Source: Meghimatium bilineatum (Eukaryota > Mollusca > Gastropoda > Stylommatophora > Philomycidae). From it: a stretch of 64,000 nt of DNA. A program made the translations under genes and the position numbers. Under the pieces are notes generated by a model that saw nothing but the letters and a program-made list of their open reading frames with translations, did no database searches and was not told the DNA's origin. Location of the stretch: positions 11,162,391 to 11,226,390 of the forward strand of contig CM067319.1 in assembly GCA_034231615.1 (NCBI GenBank), written 5' to 3'. Each line of letters begins with the position of its first letter. Position 1 is the first letter of the stretch. This document shows, one piece after another, positions 1 to 14,500 of the stretch.

Positions 1-1490
1 CTTTCTTATTGACTTTATCATCTGTTTTTTTTTATGGTAGGTGATTGGTATATCTGGTTGGTCTTCGGCAGCACCTTCCTTAGCCAGTTGGTCTGCTTTT
101 TCATTTCCTGGTATTCCACAGTGAGAGGGTATCCACTGCATGGTTACCCTATACTGGTAAGACAATTCGCTAAGTAGTTTTTTCAAGTCTGTTAGTTTTC
201 CAGACTGGAGCTTGAAGCACTGACCTTGCATCTGTCAGGAATACCACAGGCTGTAGATCAGAGTTGGAGTTCAGCAGTTTTTTAGCTGCCACACTAATTG
301 CCTGGATTTCTGCATCATAATTATTGCAGAATTTTCCTGTCGGTGTTCTGATTGTATCTCTAGGCTTGTGTGGATATTCTATATATACACCTGCACCTCC
401 ATTCCTCACAGCATTCTGTGCTGACCCATCTGTGTATACTCTGACCCATATATCTTGTGGATATTCCTCATCCAGGAAACTGAGGGTGACTGTCCGCTGC
501 ACACTGTTCAGTTCGTCCTCGCTTAGTATTCCTTTCACATGGGTCTGAATGTATATTGGCACTCCATGGGGTTTGTTCTGGTACAGACCTTAAGGGGCTG
601 TCAACTTCAGGTAGGTCTGTAAGTTGCCTACGGAGTCGTATAGCTTGATGGATAAAGCTACTTCTTTTCAGTCACCCCATTGCTAGGTTTTGGAATCTTT
701 CCTTCATTGGATGACTTGGCATGCACTGAAACTTTTCTGCTTGAATTAGTACTTTTGTGTCTCTGCATTCACCAAGTGTTTGCATTCTTCCCATTTTCTG
801 CATCTCTGCTATGGGTGTTGATTTCATTGCTCCCAACATTATTCTAAGTGCCTGGTTTTGCACTTTATCTAGATCTTGTAATGTGGTGTTTGATGCAGGA
901 CACCACGCAGCTGAACCGTATTCCAGGTGTGGCTTATGCCTTGCTGGTAAACTTTACTGAGTATATTTCCACTGGCTCCCCATGTGGTTCCACTTAGTTT
1001 TCTCAGGATAGCTAACTTCCTCCTGGCTTTTGTTGTTGCTTTGTTTATGTGCTGCTTCCATGTCAGCTTATCATCAAAAGTAACTCCGAGGTATGTTGGT
1101 TGTTTGTCTTCTTTCAAGAGCTCTCCATCTATCTTGATATGACCGGCCTTTTTGTTTTGGTGAGAGGGTAAAGAGTGTAGTGCTGCACTTGTCTGTGTTA
1201 ATGCTGACGCACCATCTATTTGCCCATAAGGTTAGGGCATCGATAGCTCTTTGTATTTGTTTAGTGGCCACTGTCACATGTTCTTCCATGCACCAGATAC
1301 CAGGTCGTCAGCATACATTGCCACTTTGATCCCATGTGGTAGTTCAGCAACGAGGTCATTGATGGAAACCAAGAAAAGTGTGGGTGACAGGACTCCTCCC
1401 TGGGGGACTCCATGACGCAGTAGGACCTTCTTGCTTTTGCGACCATCTAATTGTACCCTGGCTCTTCTATTATGCAGGTATGCTGTTCCC
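1..1490 (-). mobile_element. I/Nimb-like LINE with RT and RNase H, 3' part cut by window edge
   Basis: Read on the minus strand. RT fragments include HGVPQGGVLSPTLF and AMYADDLVSG (the YADD catalytic box near 1,300), then LGVTFDDKLTWKQHIN, then an RNase H domain (VRVYTDGSAQNA, NNYDAEIQAI, FLTDARSVLQA). Several frame breaks show it is inactive. The first 860 bases are nearly the same as the copy at 55,161-56,369 on the other strand, so the family was active fairly recently. RNase H after RT points to the I superfamily rather than RTE. Confidence 0.85.
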
Positions 1491-1499
1491 GCTTATATT

Positions 1500-2361
1500 G
1501 CTTCTGAAGAATCAGATAGGCTTAGTGATAGCAATGATAATCTTGCACTACGTTATATAGAAAATAGAGTTAGATCTAATGATAATATTGAGTGGAATAA
1601 AGTTCAGCTGTGGTAATCCAATACCTTGGAATATTTCATAAAGATTTGCAATATTTTGTTCAATTCTGAAATTTGACATGAAGCACACAAAAATGGCATG
1701 AAACACTAGTCAGTTGATAGATTTACTTCAAATAACTAATTATGATCAGGAAATTGACACTCAATGCATCTACTTTAGTAATATTGGATATCAACATTTC
1801 AAGACAAGTAAAATTGAAGGTGAGTATAACACAATGCATGCTAAAAAAAATTCTGGTCATCTAACATCCCTGTGTAATTTTTGTATTTTATTGTTAAAAT
1901 TCTCATATTTTTATATTGTGTATGGATGCCACATTCAATCTTTTTTTGATACCTTATATGACCTTCCATAGCTAATACTTTGTCTTTAGGAAGCTTGCAC
2001 CTAAATCCTGTTGATTTAGTGAAACCCCAGGAATAATTATATCCTGAAAGATTTAAACAACCTGAGATGTTTCTTATCCATCATTGCTTTAGGTGGTCCT
2101 TGAAACCCTACCGTTTATTATTAATTTTTCCATTTTGTTATGTCTCTTTATATGACTAAATAGTCTCAGATTTCTTGTTACAGTATAATGTTGTTTAGAA
2201 GAAGCCATGTTAGAAGACTTTTCACCATTTTGTATGAAGACATCCAAATTACATCCAAATTACATCAAAATCTGCACAAATTTGGTGGCATCAATGTTGG
2301 CCACTTTGACCATATGATATTGTGTTTAACAGTATATGTAAATAATTCAGTAACAAATTAC
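1500..2361. other. Intron, nothing recognised
   Basis: AT-rich sequence between the left LINE and exon 22. A few short open frames, none with a recognisable motif. Confidence 0.6.
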
Positions 2362-2534
2362 CTGCAACATTTGAAGACACTTCTAACGATTTGATATTTT
2401 CATTAAAGAAAAAACCTTTTGGATTGTTAGTGTCAATTTGGATTGCCTCATTGATATCACTTTCAACAACATCTGGGTCAAAAGTTGCCACTTCGATTTG
2501 TAGTATGACTTTGTACTGTCGATTTCGGATAGGC
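2362..2534 (-). CDS. Exon 22: SEA-like module 2, part 3 and linker
   Basis: A 173-nt exon, phase 2 to 1, coding RNRQYKVILQIEVATF and DPDVVESDINEAIQI, the strand-helix pattern expected in the second half of a SEA domain, then a linker (NENIKSLEVSSNV). It ends at a GTAATT donor, so coding continues to the left of the window or in an exon I did not find. Confidence 0.65.
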
Positions 2535-5500
2535 CTGCAAAAATGGAAGACAGCGTTAATTAGACAACTTGGGGCCATGTTATTAATATTTTATCAAACA
2601 ATGTTGTTACTGTTTTCTGTTATAGAATTCAGAATGGATTTTATCTGTGATAATTATGTTCTGTATGCCATATCAGTCACCACAACATATTAATGGTAGA
2701 TTAAACACTTTATCTTTGAATCACTGGACATATTAGGGGGAAAAAATCTAAACTAATTAACATGTAGCAATCTGATATCAACATGTTTCTCAAATGTCAC
2801 AAATGAGGTAGCCATTTGTAGTCATGGACAACAATCTCCCATGATTATTTCCCATCATGCTTTTATAGGGTAGCCTGGTTGTAAGATGGTGCACTTTTTA
2901 CGTTTTAGTGTATTCTGATAACTAGATTTAACTATGAGAGACCAAACTACCATCAGTGTATAGCTTATCCACTCATCTAACATTAGTGAGAGTATTGAAA
3001 ACATACAGCTACATGTGGACATTAGAATGAGATTTTCTGAATACATGTAAAAAAAAATCTTCCCCCATTTTTACAAAGCATTATGAAATTGAGGACAACC
3101 GCCACTGCGACAGGTAAAGCACACATACAGTATGTAAATGTGTGCTAAGAATAGATAGAATAAATAGATAGACCTACCGGTAGTTTCATAACTTTACTAT
3201 AAAAAATAATTTTAATAAAAAATAGTTTGCAAGTTCCATTTTAAAGCTAATATTGCCTTTGTAAGGTTGATTAAGGTTGCCTTTGTAAAAAATAGATTGA
3301 ACATAGTGAGAAATATTATTCCTCATTATTGAAAATTGACTCGTCCTTGAGCTATCAAATTTCATTGTGTTAAAGATTGGAATATTGGCTTCTGACCTAG
3401 TCATGTGTTCTATCAGAAAAACCCATAGGCTCAGGGAAAACTCGCTGTGCCGTCTTTCCCATGCACCATCTTACCACAGGCTACCCTAATATCTATTTAT
3501 TAGAGTGGGTGTCTGTGAATTTTTCATGGCAACAATATAAATACCCGGTCATAATTTATGCGACCTCTTCATGTTTGTAAACCATACAATAACAGACCTA
3601 ACTTCAGAGATGCCATTGTTCATTAATTCTTCATGGATGCTGATTTCGGACAAAGATTTTGAAGAATTCAGTGTTTTGTTATATTATGGTATATATATGC
3701 TTGACTAGTTGATAATCAATTTAAAATCATTTGATAATAATTGTTGATAAGATGTATGGATCTACAATGTTATTTGCTACTACAGATATAGATTAACTCT
3801 ATAGTGATAAGTTCTTTATGTGCATATGTTTTTGTCATTGTTATCACTGTCCAAGTTGGTTGTCCACAAAACAATGACACACACAAACAACACCACCATA
3901 TCCAGCATTTACATATCTCTATTTTCTCTGAATTTGAATTAAATAACTCATAAATTAGATTTCATTTGGTAATCTGTCCACCCATGGTGTTTTGTATTTT
4001 GGTACTTGTCTGACCACTCTTCATACTGACCACTCTATCTACTTCATATTGTAATATTTCTGGTTCTAATGTTGAAACCACTAGATCTGTTGGCATTATT
4101 TTGTTCTTCTGCTCCAGGGGGTTAAGTAGCTCTTTAAATTATTCTCTCCATCGTATGGTGACTTTTGAAGGGTGTATTAAAGGGTTTCCATTCTTGTCAT
4201 TAATGTCTGTTGTAATTCTCATATCTTGATCGTATACTACAATGAATAACTACAATCTACGCAAAATGACTGGAAGACACTATAGAACATTTGGTATGTT
4301 TATGAATGAAATCTGTTTGTCCTTCATTGGCGATAACAGAACAGCTAAAATTAAATGCCAGAACCATATTGATGCACCACAGAAGTTAAAAATGTTGGCT
4401 TGTATCATCCACAAGTTTATCCGCACTCTACAGAAAATATTTGTTTTGTGTGTCTCTTTAAATTTAATAAACATGGGAATGATTTTCCAACCATGGCATA
4501 GAAGGATAGACCTTTCAAAAATATTTTAAATAACATTTCGGTGCAGTTATTGCACCATTTATCTATGCATAAAAGAATGGTCTACATGCTTGGAGGACTG
4601 GCACAAAAAGAAGGAGTACTGGAAATCATAAGGTCAGTAAATATTATATAACATACTGTAACATGATTTTATGTCTTACTACTTTTAAATCTTTCCCTAT
4701 GTACCGTATTTTAATTGATCCTATGATACCATTACAAATTATGGACAGTCGATAAAGTGACACAGCCATTTTTTGTCTTATTTAATCATTTTCGGTATTT
4801 ATATCAACATCAGGATGGTTCCGATCAAAGTATAATATGTCCACATTACTTCTGACATGATTTTGATGTGTTATGACATCAATTTTTAAGTTATTGCTAA
4901 GTTTTGAACGTTTGATATGGGATACCATATTTCCTTATATTTTTTATACATATTTTCTATATATGGTATATTTTCTAGCAAACTTATGTTTCATGAAAGT
5001 ATAACTATATTCTTTACTTTGGTCATATTAATTATTAAAATCGAACATGGCAATAATTTGCAACATACCTAAGGAGATTTTCGCAAATTTTAAAGAAAAA
5101 TCTGACAAAAATGTTGATCTTTGATCTACTTTCAAATCTTTTAAAACTGCCTTGATTACTTGGAAATGACAAACATAAATGAAACACTATGTGTTTACAC
5201 TATACATTTTTATATCCGTTATTGGATTATCTATAAACTTTTACAGTTTTAGTTCAAGTTATTAATTTTGGATGTTTGGTAAGTTCATAATTCATTTCGA
5301 AATATTAAAATATTTTTATTTATAAATTATATTTTATTATTAAATCGAATTTTTGAATAATAAAAACAATTTTATTCAAAATAAACTTGTGATAACCACA
5401 TTCTCTGTTTATTTATGTTTCATATATATCTATATATCTCATTATATTTCATTATAATATAAATAGATTTACACTACTATTTCTTGTTCCCAAGATATTG

Positions 5501-8500
5501 TACACACAAATATCTAAAAAAAAATATATCCGTCCAAATGCTAAAAATACTCTGTAGTGCATGAATTTAAACAACCAAGATCAACTGAGGTGTCCTTTCT
5601 GTGTATTTTTGCTTAGGAGCCCAGGGGAAGGAGTTTTCAAGGGCCAGTTAGTCAGGGTTCAAAGGGTTAAATCAGAAATTACAGGATAAATAAGAAATTA
5701 CTTACATAAACCTGTACACTTGCACATCAACAGGATCTACAGCCTTTGAAATAGCATACGTGACCTAAAACAGTGAAGGAATTAGCTGTAGCTATAATGC
5801 TGATAACGAGTGATGCCTGCTTAAGTAAATTTGAGTGAAAAAAATATTTTAAAAGTATTTTTTTTAAAACAGCATGAAAACAGTTTACAATTTGTAATTT
5901 ATACAGTCAGTGGTTCTAAAGTATTCCCCCCCCTTTCATTGCTTTCCATCTTCCGTGAGAAACATTTTATTTTGTTTCCCTACTAGTGCCTAAAAAAGAA
6001 AAGGTCCTTCACTTTCTTTGCAAGGATTCAAAGCTTTTTATGCTTTCTCACTATAAAATCTTGCTTTTTTCACTAAAGACAGATGTGTCAGGCCATTGAT
6101 ACAAATAAAATAGCAATAAAATTCATTCTGACTACATAGCTGTCAACCCCTTAGCTAAGGATACAGTGAGGGGTTGCCGCTATGTTGCATAGATCTTCTT
6201 TTTCTTAGTTTCTCAGGGAAACAATTCACCTGGATACCTTATTATAAGTTTCCAGACTGATTTTTCTACCTTGGAAGCTAAGATCTCCACAAAATGGATG
6301 TGGCTTTTCATTATATCCTTAAAATTACCTCTGCAGCTAATGGGTTAATTTATTTTGTCATAAATTTGTATTTTGTAAAATTTATATGCATATTCTTATA
6401 AAAATATCTGTATTAGTAATCTTCTTCTGCATTCAGTATTTGTGGTCATGTTACATTGTCATGCCTGTCATCAGGGCGAAGTCCACTGTCTTCTCCAGGT
6501 CAGAGCGGCTGCCCCATAGCTTTTGCCTCAAGCCTGTATCCTCTGGTCAGGTCTGCTGTCTCTGCTCTTTATATGTTGGGCAATCCTGAAGTATTGTATT
6601 AGTAATAATTACTAAGATTTTACCCCCCCCCCCCCCATATACAAATTTTTTCCACCCAGAAAATCTGTACAAGTTGACACCTATCAAACAACATCCTGCA
6701 GGAAATCTAGTAGGCCCATGGTTCTGCTACAAGAGAGAACCAGCAGGAGTTTGAGAATGAATGTGTGTTGTTTATCATTCAAATTGTCACCTTCCTGTGG
6801 TTCCTTCCCCGATTTCAAAACTTTTCTCCGTAACCCACAGGATAGTTATGTTGCACACATTGAGGATCACTGATTTCAAACAAGAAGGAGCAATGTGTAA
6901 AAAATGTTAAAATTTAAAACACAGAATAATTATTGAAGTTGTGTGAAACACACAGGAAAACACACAAATACAACAATGTTTCAACCAAAAGGTCTTAATC
7001 AAGAATACATTATAATTCATGACAGGTAAAGAGCAGCACTCTCTATGAAGGAGATGAATAATAAATGAATAATACAAAAAACTGAAGTGACAGCAACTGA
7101 ACAAAGCAGAAGAAAAGCAATGGAAAAATTACTGAACACAACAGGATATCTACATGTAGGAATAAAGGGTGTTATGACTGGAAGGCCATAGGCTTAATAA
7201 AATATATCACCCATGTTTTGCCAGGCTCAAAAGGGGAGCAAAGAATAGTAACACTGTCCTGCCATGATGTCGTAAGAAAAGACTAAGATGGTTTTGAAGG
7301 TGGGTTGGCTGTCCCATCCCATAGGTAATACATGAGACTGCTGTAAGACTGTATAACAATAGTACTTATGTAAAACACAAGGTCGATAGCTTTACTATGA
7401 ACGCACAAACTATCAGGTATGCGTATACAAATATACAAATTACAGTGTATTAGACATTTGGAAAAGCAGCATCAGTGTTGGAGTGAAAGTCAAACTGTAT
7501 AAGTCACTGGTGCATTCTGTTGTGCTGTATGGTGTGAGAGTTGGACACTCGCTGCGGACATGGAGAGACCATTACAGGTTTTTTAGTACAAATGCTACAG
7601 ACGAATTCTACGAATTTTCTATAGGGAGCATAAGACAAATTTCTACGTAAGAAATAAAATAGAGATGTATACAGGTGTACAAGAACCATTACTTTCAATA
7701 GTGAAATGACGAAAACTAGCATGGTTTGGATAGGTACCGGTATGCAGACATGCTTCCTTGTCAAAAACAATACTGCAGGGAACCGTCGAAGGGGGAAAGG
7801 AGCAGAGGAGACCAAATAAAGACATGGACAGACAGCATCAAGTAATGGATTTTTCCTCACTCATCTGCATCATTGAAAATAGAAATTACTGGAGAACTCT
7901 GTGTACTGAAGCATCATTCAATGTGATACTCCTACAACCCTTACGGGTTACGGGCTTATAGATATGGATACAAGACATTTTCAACCCCCCCCCCCCCAAT
8001 AGGTGCCATTAGTTTTACTGTTTGCTTTCTGTTGTTTTTTTTTTGGAAAAAAAGGACACTAAGGTTGAAATTGTCTTGTATACTATTATTTTTAATTTTT
8101 TTCATACCAACACTCTATGGTCTGGTAGTCTATATGTTCATTGTAAATCTAATCAACCTTGTGTTTTACATAAGTATTATTGTAATCCCATAGATGACAT
8201 GTGATTCAGATGTTATGCTGAAGTGGGTCATGATATCTCACCTGACATGACCATTCTTCCAGTCAACCCAGCTGTAAATGAAGTATGAATTAGGGAAAAT
8301 AAAGACAACAAAGAAGGAAACTGGACACCACCCTTAGTAGTTGCTGTGGCTTAGTACGTGAAGAGTTATCTTCATCCTGATGGCAAGTTGCTGACATGCG
8401 ACCTACATTTATCCGTACTCTACTATTATATTTAATCTAATACCATTTAAAACATATCAACTTGTCAATAATAATGAAAACATTAAAAAAATACAGACAA

Positions 8501-11500
8501 AAATAAGAAAAATCAAGATAACACTTACCCCTGTTACAATCCGATTGTCCTCATTCATATATTCAAGACTGTTGGGATTTTCCATAAAACTCTGATACTC
8601 TGCATTCTGTCTGATGTAGCTTGCAAAAATGGTGACATTCTGTGCAATTTCTGTCATTAATTAAACAAATAAGTATTAATTATATTGATTGTTAAACTTG
8701 CATTTTAAGCCCCATTCAACACAATCCATTTCAACACAATCCCTTTCAATAAGATCCCAAAGGTTCTATGTTATATTAGTGTCACTAATAATATCATAGC
8801 TGTAAACTTACTATTTTCATAAATCCATATTTTTAACAATTTATTACCGTATTTCACTAAAAAGTCCATATTTAACATTTAAAATACATTTTTGTTTATT
8901 TTAAATTTTTTGTGTTAATTTGCCCCTAAATATGAGTCTGAGACAAAAAAAACATCAGTATTAATAAAAAATGTAACACTAAGTAAACTTTTTTTTTTTA
9001 AAATTATTTTTAAAAATTTTTTTTTTTTTTTGGGGGGGGGGGGGGGGGGGGAGGGGGGAGCCGAAAATCCTTTTAGCTGACATCTATGAATTATATTTGC
9101 AAGTAATTGTTGTTGTTTTTTTTTAAATGAAAGGCTAATAATTCATGAATGTTTGTCTACCGACTTGCCCATTTGCTTGCAAAGGTAAAGGTAGTTGAGT
9201 TATGAAAAAAATCAGCATAGCATGCAATCTTATCCATGCTCAATTGTTTTGCCAGTGGTGTAAATCATTATAGCAAGCAATCTTATCCATACTCATTTAG
9301 CCAGTGGCTTAAATCATTATAGCATGCAATCTTATCTATACTCATTTAACCAGTGGCTTAAATCATTATAGCATGCAATCTTATCCATACTCATTTAACC
9401 AGTGGCTTAAATCATTATAGCATGCAATCTTATCCATGCTCAGTTGTTTAGCCAGTGGTTTAAATCAACCATCTAGTGTCACCATTAACATATAGGGGGG
9501 GGGGGCAAGCCTTTGCGTTAATGGCAACATTTCTTCACACGCACGTGCATATGCACGCACTCATGCATGCACACAGACACACTCATCCCCCTCAGTCACC
9601 AAGTTTGCTTGCCTGAGAGTGGTTCCAAAGTCACATTGTCAGATTTCCTTTAAGTCTAGTATTCTCATTTAGAAATTGTTCATATAAATATCTTAATATA
9701 TCATTCTTGATCATAAATATTTCTCCTAGTATTGGTGTTTTTTATTTTAATGTGTTGATTCTTTCATTGTCATTAACTCTTGCATGTCCAGGAGAATAAA
9801 TCCACAGAATTCTCTGAAGACAAGATATGTAATGTACTTCATTCACTCATGTTGAAACCACCGATTCTCAAACTATCTAAGTATGGACTGTGAGTCTGGA
9901 ACTATTACAGCATCCAATGTTTTTTTAAAAAAAATACATAATGTGATAGGATTAGTTTAAAAGCAAACAATTTACTGTTGTATTTTAAACTTGTTGAAAT
10001 TTAGTGGTTTAAAATTCAAAGAAAGATATGTAACCAGTGAAAATAGGAAAATAATTTTTCCTTGTTTTATTCTTCTTCTTCAGTATTCATTCTCAAACTC
10101 CCACTGGATTTCTCTTGTAGCAGCACAATGGTCCTATTAGATTTCCAACAGGATTTAGTCCAGAAAATGGAAATGTGTTTGTCACCTTGTTTTCAAGTTG
10201 AATAATTATATGTGTCTCTTTCTTAATCCCTGCACACACAAAATATATTTCAGTAAAGAAAATTTATCAGGAAATGTTTATTGATCAACATGTCAAACTA
10301 AAGTCCCAGTGTTACAATAGTGCACAGTCAAGTAGATTGCAGCATCCCGAGAAGTGAAGCATGGGACAAACTCACCTAAGAATGTGGGTCACTGCAACAG
10401 AACAACAGTATACTTATGAGGTATCCACAGCAACAATTAAAGCCACTCTCAAATCAAAGTGGGAATGTGATCACCCAGATAAGATTAAAAAAATGATGCC
10501 AACCATCAGCTCTCCATATGGAATCAGGTAATCAGTTTTCAACTATGTACTATATACAGGACATAACAGAGTGTGTCACCATCTGTATCACAAAGACAAG
10601 ATTGGCACAACAGGCTTGTGCACCTGTAGCACCAGCTCTATGATGCTGAACACATGTTGCAGGTCTGTCCACTATATGGTGAAGAATGAAGAAGCACTTG
10701 TCCATGCTCTGTTGCTTTTTATGAAAAACTTTACAGCACCTCTCAGAGCCTGGGGTTGACTGCTGCCTTTGTCAGAGTCATCAATGTGGTAGTCTGGGGT
10801 TGATTGTTACCTTTGTTAGAGTCATACATGTGGAAGTCAGAAAGCAAACAAAGAAGATAAGCAAAATATTTATGAATTTCTAAGAGAATTACTTGTTTAG
10901 GCAATATTTAAAACAGTTTGTTATAAACATCACTTACTTGTCCAAACAGTAATCATTGAAGTAGCAACTTCTCTTTTTGGGTAAAGATTATCACCTGGCA
11001 GTACAGAGATGACAGTAAAGTTGTATTGTGTGCCAGGATTTAGACCAATCCACTTAACTCCACTTTCATTGACATAATCTCTTGCTTCTTGTCCTGTAAG
11101 AGGGAATGGTTGGGTTTTGTAAATAACATTGGTTCCATGCTTGTCTGATGTCCAATTCAAAATTACTGTGTCTGTAGTACTCGATGCATTTAGGTCTTTC
11201 ACTTGTAACTCAGTTGCTTAAAAGAGAAATGAAGAATTTTCTATTCAAATGTTCAAAGACAATTATAAACTATCCTATTTCTTACAATAATGTCCTTGCC
11301 ATAGATTTTTCACAGATGAAAAATCAATGGCAAGTAGCAAAAAGAAAACAAAGATACAACTACTAAGAAGCTATATCTTTCCAGTGACAACATACGGTTG
11401 TGAGACGTGGGCAATGACATCAACAATGGAAAAGAAATTATCTGCATTCGAAATGAAATTATAGAAAGGTCCTAAGAATATTATGAACAGAAAAAAAGAA

Positions 11501-14500
11501 CTAATGCAGATGTCCACAAAGATCTGAACATAGAAGAGGATAGACCCCTCAAAACTATTTTAAAAAAATGTAAACTTACATATTTCTGACATATAAAAAG
11601 ACAATGATTTGGAAAGATTAATCATGGAGGGGAAAGTTCCAGGTAGAGAACAAAAGGCAGACCAAGACTACAATGGATACATGCCATCAAAGACCTTCTG
11701 AACATGATACTGGAAGAAGCTGGGCAGCTCGCACAGAACCATGATGCTTACAGAGTGGCAGTGATGACAACATTCTGCAAAGGACATGTCTCATAGAGAG
11801 AGATGTACTGATATACTATTATTCTCAAAAAGCAATTCAGTTGTCCATGATACACATTTTTGTTGTTCATTCTCCAAACTGCCACTGGATCTATCCTTTA
11901 AAGGTATGTCCCATGGCAGCAACCTGCCATTGGGGATGAAGATAACTCTTTATGTACTAAGCCGCAGCAACTATTAGGTGGGGTGGCCAGTTCCCTTCCT
12001 TGCTGTCTTTACCTCCTCTAACTCATGCGTCAGGTACTCATTTACAGCTGAGCCGACTGGAGGAGTGGTCGTGTCAAGTGAGAAATAACAACCCAGACCT
12101 TCTTTTTTGTCCGGACGTGGTTTCGAACATGGCACGCTGTAATCCAGTGATAGAAAGCAAACTCACTATCAACTAGGCTACTGCACTTCTCTAAGGATCT
12201 CTTTAGGATCTCTCCTAACGTAGGACAAAACTGTCAGTGGATCTCTGCTATAGTAGTACAAAACTGTCAGTGGATCTCTCCTATAGTAGGACAAAACTGC
12301 CAGTGGATCTCTGCTATAGTAGGACAAAACTGTCAGTGGATCTCTGCTATAGTAGGACAAAACTGTCAGTGGATCTCTCCTATAGTAGGACAAAACTGCC
12401 AGTGGATCTTTCCTATAGTAGGACAAAACTGTCAGTGGATCTTTCCTATAGTAGGACAAAACTGTCAGTGGATCTTTCCTATAGTAGGACAAAACTGTCA
12501 GTGGATCTCTGCTATAGTAGGACAAAACTGCCAGTGGATCTTTCCTATAGTAGGACAAAACTGTCAGTGGATCTCTCCTATAGTCGGACAAAACTGTCAG
12601 TGGATCTCTGCTATAGTAGGACAAAACTGCCAGTGGATCTCTGCTATAGTAGGACAAAACTGCCAGTGGATCTCTGCTATAGTCGGACAAAACTGCCAGT
12701 GGATCTCTGCTATAGTAGGACAAAACTGCCAGTGGATCTTTCCTATAGTAGGACACAACTGTCAGTGGATCTCTCCTATAGTAGGACAAAACTGTCAGTG
12801 GATCTCTGCTATAGTAGGACAAAACTGTCAGTGGATCTCTCCTATAGTAGGACAAAACTGTCAGTGGATCTCTGCTATAGTAGGACAAAACTGCCAGTGG
12901 ATCTTTCCTATAGTAGGACAAAACTGTCAGTGGATCTCTGCTATAGTAGGACAAAACTGCCAGTGGATCTTTCCTATAGTAGGACAAAACTGTCAGTGGA
13001 TCTCTCCTATAGTAGGACAAAACTGTCAGTGGATCTCTGCTATAGTAGGACAAAACTGCTAGTGGATCTCTCCTATAGTAGGACAAAACTGTCAGTGGAT
13101 CTTTCCTATAGTAGGACAAAACTGTCAGTGGATCTCTGCTATAGTAGGACAAAACTGCTAGTGGATCTCTCCTATAGTAGGACAAAACTGCCAGTGGATC
13201 TTTCCTATAGTAGGACAAAACTGTCAGTGGATCTCTCCTATAGTAGGACAAAACTGCCAGTGGATCTTTCCTATAGTAGGACAAAACTGTCAGTGGATCT
13301 CTCCTATAGTAGGACAAAACTGTCAGTGGATCTCTGCTATAGTAGGACAAAACTGCCAGTGGATCTTTCCTATAGTAGGACAAAACTGTCAGTGGATCTT
13401 TCCTATAGTAGGACAAAACTGTCAGTGGATCTCTCCTATAGTAGGACAAAACTGTCAGTGGATCTCTGCTATAGTAGGACAAAACTGCCAGTGGATCTTT
13501 CCTATAGTAGGACAAAACTGTCAGTGGATCTCTCCTATAGTAGGACAAAACTGTCAGTGGATCTCTCCTATAGTAGGACAAAACTGCTAGTGGATCTCTC
13601 CTATAGTAGGACAAAACTGTCAGTGGATCTCTCCTATAGTAGGACAAAACTGTCAGTGGATCTCTCCTATAGTAGGACAAAACTGTCAGTGGATCTCTCC
13701 TATAGTCGGACAAAACTGCTAGTGGATCTCTCCTATAGTAGGACAAAACTGTCAGTGGATCTCTCCTATAGTAGGACAAAACTGCTAGTGGATCTCTCCT
13801 ATAGTAGGACAAAACTGCCAGTGGATCTTTCCTATAGTAGGACAAAACTGTCAGTGGATCTCTCCTATAGTAGGACAAAACTGTCAGTGGATCTCTCCTA
13901 TAGTAGGACAAAACTGTCAGTGGATCTCTCCTATAGTAGGACAAAACTGTCAGTGGATCTCTCCTATAGTAGGACAAAACTGCTAGTGGATCTCTCCTAT
14001 AGTAGGACAAAACTGCCAGTGGATCTTTCCTATAGTAGGACAAAACTGTCAGTGGATCTCTCCTATAGTAGGACAAAACTGCTAGTGGATCTCTCCTATA
14101 GTAGGACAAAACTGCCAGTGGATCTTTCCTATAGTAGGACAAAACTGCCAGTGGATCTTTCCTATAGTAGGACAAAACTGCCAGTGGATCTCTCCTATAG
14201 TAGGACAAAACTGCCAGTGGATCTTTCCTATAGTAGGACAAAACTGCCAGTGGATCTTTCCTATAGTAGGACAAAACTGCCAGTGGATCTCTGCTATAGT
14301 AGGACAAAACTGTCAGTGGATCTCTGCTATAGTAGGACAAAACTGCCAGTGGATCTCTGCTATAGTAGGACAAAACTGCCAGTGGATCTCTGCTATAGTA
14401 GGACAAAACTGCCAGTGGATCTCTGCTATAGTAGGACAAAACTGCCAGTGGATCTCTGCTATAGTAGGACAAAACTGCCAGTGGATCTTTCCTATAGTAG

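Larger units (their letters stand above)
3490..5705. other. Intron between exons 21 and 22, remainder
   Basis: Apart from the LINE fragment at 3,985 and the repeat at 4,685, only AT-rich sequence is seen. A 95-codon frame at 4,242-4,529 shows no motif. Confidence 0.55.

Noticed and set aside
2188-2693. Plus-strand frames over exon 22
   Set aside because: They are antisense to an exon with consensus splice sites and matching phase.
7504-7860. 118-codon minus frame
   Set aside because: Antisense shadow of the plus-strand LINE fragment at 7,437-7,965.
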